Positions 33,701-43,277 of a stretch of 64,000 nt of DNA are shown in pieces (the stretch's first letter is position 1; each line of letters opens with the position of its first letter). The DNA is from Gymnopilus junonius (Eukaryota; Basidiomycota; Agaricomycetes; Agaricales; Galerinaceae): assembly GCA_015501075.1 (NCBI GenBank), contig JADNYJ010000009.1:372001-436000 (forward strand). The letters are read 5' to 3'. The notes beneath the pieces are model-generated. The model made no database searches. It was not told the DNA's origin and saw only the letters and a list, made by a program, of their open reading frames with translations. The translations under genes and the position numbers were made by a program.

Positions 33701-34796
33701 ATCTTGGATTGCCTGCTCCTTTGAAGGTGACCTCACGTTCTTCCGACAGGTCCGTTGCTGCTTCTCTTTGCATTGGATTGGCAGAGACAATCAACAAGAT
33801 TGGCCCAGGCTTCGTTTCTGGCCGTGAGTTCTGATCTCGCTTCGTCTTTCCGTAAACTAACTGTGTCGTCATCTAGATTACGACGCTATCTGCAGCATTG
33901 CCATGCAGATTTTGGAACAAAAGGCTTTCTGCCAGCAGGATCCCGACCAGGACGAAGAGGAGGAAGCTCCTGAAGACCAAGCCGAATACGACTCCGTTTT
34001 GATCTCCTCTGCTGGTGATCTCGTCGCTGCATTGGCTAACGCATTGGGTCCCGATTTCACCCAAGCTTTCACTACCTTCTACCCTCTCATCTCTAAATAC
34101 TACGTATGTCACCTTTGCCTATTTTAACCTTTGTCATCCCTGACTCTTTGACTAGAAAAAGAGTCGTTCGCTTAGTGATCGCTCTTCCGCCATCGGCTGC
34201 CTCGCCGAAATCATCTCGGGCATGAAGGAAGCGATCACGCCTTATACCCAGCAACTCTTCGAGCTATTTGCTCGTGCCCTGGGCGACTCTGAGAACGAGG
34301 TCCTCAGTAACGCAGCATTTGCCATCGGCCTTCTTGTCGAGTACTCCAACATAGACTTGTCATCTCACTACCTTCAGTTACTCGGAGCCCTCCGACCTCT
34401 TTTCGACGTCCCTACCAATCCCCTGCTGCACGTTTGAACGCAAAGGACAATGCCGCTGGTGCAGTCGGACGTCTCATTATCCGAAACTCAGCAGCCTTAC
34501 CTCTGGATCAAGTTCTCCCCATCTTCGTCGGTGCTCTTCCTTTGAGGAATGACTATTTGGAGAACCGAGCTGTGTTCCGCGCTCTCTTTCATTTGTTCAA
34601 AACAAATGGGGCTGTCCTTTACCCCTTCATGGACCAACTTCTTCCCGTTTTCGCTCACGTTTTGGACCCAAGTTTACCTGATCAGGTTGGCGATGAGATC
34701 CGTGCAGAACTCATTCAGCTTATTGCTCTGATCAACCGAGAAGAACCAGCGAAAATACTGGCGGCGGGTCTTGGTCCCTTCCTTCCAGGGGCGTAA
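30726..34796 (+). CDS. KAP123: Importin KAP123 (karyopherin beta, importin-4 type), one apparent frameshift
   Basis: Sixteen exons, the first only six bases (ATG GAT, 30726-30731); the rest run from 30799 to 34796. The product of about 1084 aa is a HEAT-repeat importin that brings ribosomal proteins and histones H3/H4 into the nucleus. Matching segments to the Kap123 family: RQLAAVELRKRVS, LVRHSAARVIAAIASIE, GSFILFTVLESI, LLILEVPILGKHIPEL, VLALNALNWTVQYKKSK, EEPEDADDDAP and FLPYVEPCTLELIALLPHYY. In the last exon the frame reaches a TGA at 34435-34437, while the conserved AARLNAKDNAAGAVGRLI continues in another frame; a base appears to be missing in the C run at 34420-34423. With one base added, total coding length is an exact multiple of three. 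Confidence 0.9.
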
Positions 34797-35153
34797 GAAA
34801 CAATTTCTTTTCCTCTTTCCTCTACTATCATGATCTTAGGTTGCGGTTTCTTTCTTTTGCTACTATCATCGCTCTCTCTCTTTTATTTTGTTTTGTTTTG
34901 TTATGGATCCCAAATGACGATTGCAACATGTCTATAGTTTGAGCTATAGAATAACGACTTTTGGCTTAGTACGAGTAAAATGATTAATTTTATTTCAGTC
35001 CCGCGATGTTGTGAGTTGTTGACCGGTTAAAGTCCTGTTTGGTTCCGCTTACTTTGTCCATCGTCTTCTATGTGCCTAGTGCTAGAAGTGTTCTCGCTGG
35101 CCGACTCGTCCTCCGGTTCGAAGTAAACGGTGCCCCGCCCAACACAAATTCCT
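34797..35153. other. Intergenic between KAP123 and the AXL2-like gene
   Basis: The 357 bases include a T-rich KAP123 3' region with several TTTTG repeats near 34885-34905. The AXL2-like leader follows. No gene is supported. Confidence 0.4.
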
Positions 35154-38015
35154 ATGACCCTCATTCTTTTGTCTTTTTTAACCTTTTTGACGGTTGTGCT
35201 CGCTGCGAGTTCGTCTGTTTTTGTTCTCCACTCTCTGGAGAAGCAATTGGTACAGGTCGCTAGGCTCGGACAACCTTATTCTTGGACGTTTTCAACAGAG
35301 ACATTCAGCTCAACTGATGGTACCTTGTTATATACAACGTCTGTTCTACCTTCCTGGCTTTCCTTCGATCCGACCACGCGAACATTCCAAGGCACTCCAA
35401 CGACAAACGATGAGGGTTACCCTGAAATTACTGTGACAGCCCATGGCCTGACTTCCTCTGCTTCTTCCAAGTTTACAATCTGTGTCACTCGTTCATCCCC
35501 GCCGGTCCTGCATCTATCCCTTGTGGATCAGTTTCAACCTAATCGACCATCTTTATCATCTGTTTATTTTCTAAGACCCAACTCGGCTTTCGCTTCTCAG
35601 AATCCTACTTTACGTGTCTCGAGAACATCGTCTTTTAGTATTGGCATCGAGAGCAACACATTTGCGGCACAGAATGGTGATGTATATTATGAGCTGCGCA
35701 TGGCAAATGGCCTTGCCATTCCAGAATATTTATCTTTCAGTTCTGAGACTGTCACTCTGAATGGTGACATACCAGACGATCTACCTCAACCTCTGATTTT
35801 GCCACTCCATCTACACGCTTCCGACCAGGAAGGATATACTGCAACGATCCTCCCTTTTGATATCGCGGTAGCTGACCACGAACTCTCTTTGGCGACCAAT
35901 AATCTCCCAACTATCAACATAACTACCGACACTGATTTCCTGCTCAGCCTTCTATCACCTGTTGACTTCATGGGCGTAATGGTCGATGACGATCCAATTC
36001 AACCTGCCAACATCTCGTCGCTGGAACTTGATGTATCTGATCACAGTAGCTGGCTACGATACGATATACCCAGTCGGACTCTTTCTGGCCACCCGCCAAA
36101 TAATATCACTGAACGGCCATTACTACCCGTGGTCCTAACGACAAACTTCAATCAGACAGTTCGCACTCAGGTCCCTCTGGCGCTTGTAGCGTCCTATTTC
36201 ATAATGTCTGAGCTGCCGTCTCTCCATATCTCCCAGGGAGATAATATACAGTTTGACCTTCGACAATGGTTTTCTCCATTAACAGCTGATCTGGGACATG
36301 ATCAGACCAACGTTGCTGCATCTTTTGAGCCAATCTCAATCGCAAACTGGCTGCGATTCGATAGCCTAAGCAATCTTCTCACTGGAAATGTTCCGGAGGA
36401 CGTCCAATTTCCAGCAGGTTATGCAACTGTGACTTTCACAGCTTACTCCCATATAACTCATTCGACATCGCATACAGTCCTTGATATCTATACAGCTGAC
36501 ACTGGAAACACTCAGTCTCTTGCTCCTGCTAGTCCTGGAGGGCTTTCTAACGATGCACATAAAAGACTCGTTATGGCGCTTGTAATTACATTTGGGTCAC
36601 TGGGGTCTATGTGCTTGTTCGCTGGGATATTTGCAATCGCCCGACGATGGGCGAGAGTCAAAGACACGGCTATACTGGGAGAAGAAGGCAGACACGCCTT
36701 GAGCGAAAAGGATAGGCGGTGGTACGGCTTGACTCTCAGTCCTGGTGGAACAAGAATCGTCGAGACCAAGCCTTTGTCACCTCAGATGGGTATGCGTAGA
36801 TCCCCACGAAATCCCAGCCCTCTGGGACTAGGTCTTGAAAGAATGCCTGAGCGTGGTCGCCTTTATTCTGGTCCCAATGGAGAGACTGCTAGTCCGGGAG
36901 TTATGAGTAAGAAAGAGTTCATGGCAAGGATCAAGGAAACCGTACGACAAGTCAGCGGCAAGTATTCGCGGAAAAATCGGATTCCCTCTGACGACCGGCC
37001 TGTAATTGGGAAGCCGATTCTTGTTGCATCGTCCAAAACAAACGACCAAGGGGGCGGCATTGCCCAAAATTCGTCTTCAAACCCTTTTGAAGAAGCAGCG
37101 CCACCTAGTCGTCCCGGCAGTACGTTCCTCTCTGGATCACCTTCAGCATCAACCGCACAGCACTCTATTCCCAGGCGACGGCAGGATTTTGTTCCGCCAA
37201 GAAATCCTGCTCAAGTACACTTCAATGACGGCTTACTGGTTCGCCAAGTTTCTGCAGGATCGGTGGGGTGGGTCAATTGAAGTTTGCTCATGCTCGGATT
37301 TTAAGCTGATCTCAACTGGAACATTAGCGCCAACAGTTTCCTCAGCGGCAAAAGTGGCTTGTCTGGGGACTCATATGCAGAAGCGCCTATGGGCCCCCCG
37401 ACTCGACCTCGACTAGTCCCTTTCACAAGTTCACGCATTCCTGTTCCGCAGGCCCACGTACCAGAGGGCAATAAATTTTCTGGGAACAGGATAACGAGTC
37501 AGCGAGCAAATGTGTGTGAAAGTGATTCCAACGATGAAGCAGTGGATACAGTGAAGTCCAGCGGATCGGGTGATGATCTTGCAATGGGAATGCACTATGT
37601 ACGCTCGCTGGGTACTGACCAGTTAACAGTGGAGGGTCGTCCTGCATCCGGTTCCTCTCCAGCATTATCCAATGTGCGTTCATCATTCGCTTCCCTAGAA
37701 TCATCGCAGTTGGGGAACGAGAGCATTACGATGAAAGCTTTGGTAAGAGTAGGAGAGAGGTTCAAGTTCCGCGTTCCGATCAGGACAGCTGTGAATTTGC
37801 CCAAGGCAAAAGGTTATTATGCTAAGCTACTATCTGGCCAGCCCCTACCACCGTTTATTCGTGCGGATCTTAGTGGTATTAAAGCGAAGGGCGCGCTGGA
37901 GTTGTCAGGAATCGCCACCTTCCGAGACGTCGGTGAAAGGACTGTTGGCGTGTATGCAGAGAAGGACGAGTTATGCGTGGCGACTGTTCTGATCGAAGTT
38001 GTTGGAAAACGTTGA
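35154..38015 (+). CDS. AXL2: Axl2-like single-pass membrane protein with cadherin-like domains
   Basis: Two exons (35154-37267 and 37328-38015) give 933 aa. A signal peptide starts at the ATG 35154 (MTLILLSFLTFLTVVLA). The extracellular half has about four dystroglycan-type cadherin-like domains, with the repeat signature of ...LPSWLSFDPTTRTFQGTP, LPEYLSFSSETVTLNGDIP-like and WLRFDSLSNLLTGNVPEDV segments. Several N-glycosylation sites occur (NITT, NISS, NITE). One membrane helix (LVMALVITFGSLGSMCLFAG, about residue 475) is followed by an Arg-rich Ser/Pro cytoplasmic tail. In yeast, Axl2 marks the axial bud site; a polarity role is inferred. The C-terminal domain (LVRVGERFKFRVPI...) resembles another cadherin-like fold placed in the tail, as in basidiomycete homologues. 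Confidence 0.75.
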
Positions 38016-38275
38016 AGTTTTGGTCAAGACATTGAGATTACTTTGCATTTGTATCCTTATGAACAGACTAATGACTTGTAGCACATCCCACTATACTTAC
38101 TTTCGACATCGTAGCGTTGCAAATGAGAAAAAAAGGTTCAGTGGTGAAAAAAGAACAAAATAAAAAGAATCCGGTACAGTAATCATGACGTTACAATCCT
38201 CATCAACTATCCCATCTACTTGCAACGTAAAGTCCAAAGCATCTGATCCAGAGGAAGTGATCCTTCTAAGGTCTT

Positions 38276-38778
38276 TCATGACTTCCAGATGAGAATGGCA
38301 AGGGTGCCGACGTAAAAGTAGATGAAGTGCTTGGTTTCTGCAGAAGCAAACGGGTTAGTCTCGTGGTTGGACGGTGCGGCACGAGGAAAGAAGGAATATT
38401 TTTAGACTTGTGACCGATATACGGTCGATACTGACAGAAAACGCGTTCCGAAGACCGCGTTTGCTGCTCAACAACGGGACAAGACAGGAGGAGAGGGAGA
38501 AGAAAGGACATACCGTGGGTGACATAACTGCCAAAGTTCTTTCCAACAACAACGTGCCAAGTAGGACCATGTCTTCGGTCAAACTCCTTCTTGATCTGAG
38601 CTGCGATGTCCTTCTCGATATTGTACTTTTCGAGAGCAGCGGACGCGATGTCAACGCTCTCTTGCTGCATCTCCTCGCTCATGTCGACGTTTTTAATGAT
38701 AGCTTTGGGGGCTGAACCAGCGAGGGCGGCATCTCGCGGTGCTGAAGTGGTGTCTGTGGAGGAAGACTGAGCGTCCAT
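38276..38778 (-). CDS. DYN2: Dynein light chain LC8 type
   Basis: Two exons (38778-38514 and 38337-38276; 176-base intron) give 108 aa. The core [20 protein letters not shown], then [37 protein letters not shown] and [17 protein letters not shown] is the full LC8 fold (89 aa in animals). LC8 dimers bind dynein intermediate chain and many partners through short TQT motifs. An extra N-terminal stretch of about 20 residues (Ser/Thr/Ala-rich) precedes the core. The intron is three times longer than most others in the window. An open frame upstream of the ATG has no conserved content. Confidence 0.93.
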
Positions 38779-40639
38779 GGTGGTGGATAAGAAAGAGCTG
38801 AGGGAGGTAGTGGTTGTTGAAGGTAGGGTATTTGAAGCGTTGTTTGTGCATTGAGGGGAAGCACGTGGTGACAGGGTCGTGTGGGCAGTCGTCCGACGGG
38901 TGTCTTCGGTCCAACTCTGTAGTTTCATTAAGTTCTCCGTCTACATGTGCTTTGCCTGCCTTTCATCACACGCGTCCTGGCCCTCTCACCGAGTTTCAGG
39001 CGGGTCTCATTCCACCACTCTCCTCCTGGTCCATAGACCTGGACAAGTCCCCGCGGCAACTCCTTCGTCGGCGTCATATATTATCTCTTCATTATTCCGG
39101 TTTCTGTCCGATCTCTGCCAGTGTCTTCGTGAGTAAAGTCCTCCTTGTATCAGACCGACGTGTGCCGCATGTGCATGAATTACACAAGGCTAGGCATTCC
39201 ATTTCAAGCCACATGTCCCATCAACTACGTGAAACGCAGTCTCGGAACCGTCGAGGCCTTCCGTCCTGGCAGGTCCTGGCGCCAGAGCAATCTTAGAAAT
39301 TCTTACCTTGGAACTTGCATGAATTAACGTGTTCAATTCAGTCGTCGCACCACAAAGCATAGCCCACGGATTAATACCGTTTGCAATCCAACGAAAGCTC
39401 CACAAAGTCTGTCGCTTTGCCTTTGCCGTACAATCCTACATCGGTTTTGCTCACTGGGCTTGTCCGGAAACGCACGTACATTTCCGCCTAAATATAAAGA
39501 GTCTCCTTCTGTCCACTGGCGTCCGCTTTGATGGCGTGATGCATTGCTGAAATACCGCATGCTGTACTTGTGCTTCTAATCTTTACTTAGAGAGAGTCTC
39601 TCAAGTTCATCGGCCCTAAATGTGCTCAAACATAACCAAGCGTAGCGTTGCAACGTTCGTGAAGCCTGTCACTCGGGTTAAAATCAAATTACTTCGCTTT
39701 ATTCATAGACGTGGAAAAGGGATGTCTATTAAATAGTTCGAGGAGGCTACCAGACCGCAGGCATTCCCAAGAAACAGGACTTCATCCGTATGTTTCTGTT
39801 GATTCCCTCCCACAACTACGCAAAGCCGGGTGCTGCACATGCCTTCTTCTCACTGGATCTGCAATGAGGTGTACTTTCTACGAGAAATAGGAGCCCATGG
39901 TTCTCACATCCGGCGGCTGCACTGCGGCTCGTAGACCGGCGACACAATGCTCGGTCCTGTATTGATATTATTTTCTACCATTATGTGAACTTTCGGAAGC
40001 CTTTCAGCGGAAACTTCCAGGTTCTTTGCTCTGTTGGCCTCAGGTAATGCAGATCTGCAGTCTGATATTCAGGAAATAATTCGTCGCAATTAGTCCGTGC
40101 TTGGCAACTTGAATGAACTTCCTCCCATGACGATGGAATGCCGAGTTAGTAATACAACAATCATACGGTTTTGTGAGTCTCTATACCGGCCGAATCAGGC
40201 AGGAGAAGGCGTATAATAATCGAGTATTCCCTCCATTTATAGGCTGCCCTGAGAAGACAGACAGACCTCACCAGTTCGAAAATGAAGACCGGCGGGAAAC
40301 CCTATATATTGTTCTCATTTGGGCAACGTAAATGTCATCCCCCTGAAGAGAATTCGATAAACCTTGGAGAAAATACTCTTAAGAGTAAAGGAACGCAAAA
40401 AATGGCTCCTATCACGGAAATTCGAGCAACTTAAGGCCCATTGGCGTGGGATTTTCCTGAATTGGGAGTAAATTACCTTATTCGGACAACAGCTAATCAG
40501 GCATCTTTGAACCGATGACAAACCATTTCAGGGAACGAAGGTGATCGCTGAATAAGGGAGAAGGTAAAATTACACATGAACAATTTACTATACACACTTC
40601 TACGAGCTGAAAGAGAAGGGCAGCAAGCTCTACGGACCA
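38779..40639. other. 1.86-kb stretch without a supported gene
   Basis: The longest gap in the window. The left part must hold the dynein light chain promoter; the right end flanks the kinase 3' end. A plus-strand ORF of 160 codons (38814-39296) overlaps the light-chain promoter and reads as low-information sequence. No tRNA-like cloverleaf, repeat or transposase remnant was recognised. A lineage-specific gene or noncoding RNA cannot be ruled out. Confidence 0.4.
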
Positions 40640-43055
40640 TCAACGATTTGTATTTCCGCCTACGGCATTCAAAGAGGATGGAGTTCCAGACGATACGCTC
40701 GTAGACCTTGCAGGGTGCCCAAGGGTCCACATTGAGACAAATTTATGATAAATAGCCTTGAAAGCGTTGAGGGGACCCTTTTCATGAACGAGAAGAAGCG
40801 ACACAAGATATCCCTCCTGACAAAGCTCAGGTGTTGGCCACCGCATCTCGACACGGAATTTAACAGACTTCAAACCAAGCATCATATTTCCGGAGTCCTT
40901 GACGTCCTTAGAGCGACACCTAAGCAGGCCTATCTTCTCAGATTCCTCAAGGGAAACGATCATGTCCATCTGCATGAGAAGCCGTCGGCATTCAACTCTG
41001 GTGGTATGCACATTTTGTCGCGAGAGGAGTGTATATGTTGCTGGCTTGAACTTGAAGACGTTATCCAGCCAGCTACGTCTCGGAGAGCCAATTGGAGATG
41101 GAAATGAGAAGGAAGAACCAGCTTCCGAGAACATAGGGGAGGGAGGCCCCGATGAGATCCTGTTCTTGTGAAACCGAAAGGCCGACCTAATGAAAGGAGT
41201 CTCATAAGTTTGCAGGAAATTTTCGTCTGCCATGGTTGCAGTGTGACGGGCTAATGGAGATTGACGATTGACGATATCGGACTGGGTGATATGAAGGTTT
41301 TCTTTATTATTCATGTTGGGACTATTAATTGGGCGTTGGTTGCGATCTTTGCGTCGCAAAGTAAGAGGGCGAGTGAAAGGTGTGCTATGGGCTTGTATAG
41401 GCGAATTGTCCGCGGAATTGCGATACCGACTGCCGTTTTCCCCTCTAAGAGGTGTCGAGAGCATTTCGGGAATATTCAACAGTGAAATAAGCGCAAATGA
41501 CTCCGTAGATGAAGGGGTCGGCGTCCGCGAATACATAGGCTGATCCATTACTTCTCCAGCTTTGATCTGCAAAGCGTTCAAATGTTCTGCGATTTGCTGA
41601 CAAAATTGCTGAATTTTTTCATTTTCTAGTTGGGGGGCTATAAGCCGCGGGTCGGCATTGCCAGAAGGCGTCGTCGGTATCTCAGGCGACGGCACAGAAA
41701 GAGATATGACTGGAAATTGTTCCTGCCCGGTGGATTCGGAGGGAGAAATTCTGCCGCCACCTTTCCTAGCCCTTCGAGGAGTTGGCGGACCGTCACGGGG
41801 CGGAAGAGAAGAATCTGAGGGCTTTGGCGCTTGTCTGCTCTTTCTGCGTTCCAGCCTCGCCTGGAAACGCTCTTCATCTTCCCGTTGCCTGAGCGTCAGA
41901 TATTTCTTACGGTAATTTGAGAGTAAATGATATATTCCCTTCTGCCAGTTACGCTCTGAAGTCATCAAACTGGCGATCAACTCTGCGTCTGACATGCCAC
42001 GCCACAAGGTGCGTAAGTTCGCAAAAATATCGGGATCTATGGCAGAGAGGCTTCCAATGGGACGAGCGATAAGGTCCATATTGGGCTCAGAGGATACGGC
42101 CGTCGTATCCTTTAAAGGCTGCGACACAAAAAAGGGGTGTCGCAAGATCTCGGCCATAGTTATGCGCTTATTTGGGTCGACGTTAAGCATGCGGGATAGC
42201 AAATCCTGGGCGCGAGGGTCGATGTCGTTAGGCATGTCAAATTTCCCCAAAGTGATCTTTTGTAACAAAGTTGGACAGTCATCATCGTCGAATGGCAGTT
42301 TTGCCGCGAGTAAAGCATAGAGAATTATGCCGCAGGACCAGATGTCGGAGGTGGAACCATTATAGGGCTGTCCAGTGATGACTTCGGGGCGGCGTAATGA
42401 GGGCTTCCACAGGATGTACGAAGGAGCTTCCCGCGAGAGTCGTCTTGCCACGTAGCCATGCCGAAGTCCGCAATTTTGATGTTTGATTCTTGATCAATAA
42501 GGATATTCTCGAGTTTCAGATCGCGATGAGCAATATTGTAGCAATGGCAGTGGGCAACTGCGCAGATGATCTGTTGGAAATAACTAATAACTTCAGAGGT
42601 GGGGCGGCGTCCTTTGTCGCACAAGTACTCGAAGAGTTCTCCACCCTGAACATACTCGAGGACGAGATAAAGGCTGCTTGAGGTCTCCCAGACGTCATAC
42701 AATTTCATGACGTTGGGATGGTCTATGAGTTTCATGACCACAATCTCGCGTTCAACTGCTAGGAGATTATGCTCCACCTCGTCTGCCAGGCGATTTAAAG
42801 ACACGCGGCTTCCTGGAGAGGTTTTGGAGATGATTTTGATCGCAGCGTACTGGCCAGTCCTCGAGTGGCGAGCTATCCTAACATGACCTGTAACAAATGG
42901 AGAGAGTATCAGTAAGAATTACAATTATTAAAGGTGATATGTCGCACCTGAAAAGCCCTGTCCTAATGTGCGACCAACTTTCCATAAACCGATCATCTTT
43001 GGGTCATGCCTTTTCTTCGTCTGGGGGGGCCAAAAGAGCTCTTAAGCTCAGCCAT
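40640..43055 (-). CDS. Gin4/Hsl1/Kcc4-type protein kinase with C-terminal KA1 domain; two apparent frameshifts
   Basis: CAMK-family kinase of the Nim1-related group that couples septin/polarity state to mitotic entry in yeasts (role inferred). Exons 43055-42948 and 42887-40640 encode about 785 aa if two bases are added. Visible kinase motifs: GRTLGQGFSGHVRIARH (Gly loop), QYAAIKII (VAIK lysine), HRDLKLENILI (catalytic loop), IADFGM (DFG), SCGSPHYAAPEVI (APE) and SDIWSCGIILYALLA. The C-terminus carries the fungal KA1 domain (about residues 650-740: TTRVECRRLLMQMDMIVSLE, VKFRVEMRWP). The frame breaks inside APE at the C run 42386-42389 and again between the start and the Gly loop at the seven-C run 43023-43029. 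Adding one base to each restores the frame throughout, and total length then divides by three. Confidence 0.85.
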
Positions 43056-43277
43056 GGCGAAGGGTGCAGATAGACGAAGGGAAGGAATTGCTGGAGGGCT
43101 GACATGGTTGAACAACGGTGTTGAGCTCAGGAAGAGGTCTGGTAGTCGGGAATGGAAGTGGACCAAACAAAGACAAAGAACGCGTCGCATCACGAGCGGA
43201 GTTGACTCCGAGTCAATGAATCACTGTCAATTCAATTGTATTTGAACTATTTCTGTAGTCTTTCACTGTCAATCATT
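43056..43277. promoter_or_regulatory. Shared upstream region of the kinase and LIG4
   Basis: The 222 bases separate two divergent start codons. An ACTCCGAGTC palindrome-like sequence lies near 43205-43215. No core promoter element was recognised. Confidence 0.4.

Noticed and set aside
34410..34447. 38-base intron in KAP123 as explanation of the frame break
   Set aside because: It would be shorter than the clear introns of this window and would delete conserved residues; a missing base in the C run explains the data better.
35130..35153. Upstream extension of the AXL2-like frame
   Set aside because: The extension begins with GTG; the ATG at 35154 starts a proper signal peptide.
38814..39296. 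Plus-strand 160-codon ORF
   Set aside because: It overlaps the dynein light chain promoter and its sequence shows no domain, repeats or codon pattern of a gene.
42379..42416. 38-base intron in the kinase as explanation of the APE break
   Set aside because: It would remove the invariant SCGSPHYAAPE segment, which no active kinase of this group lacks.
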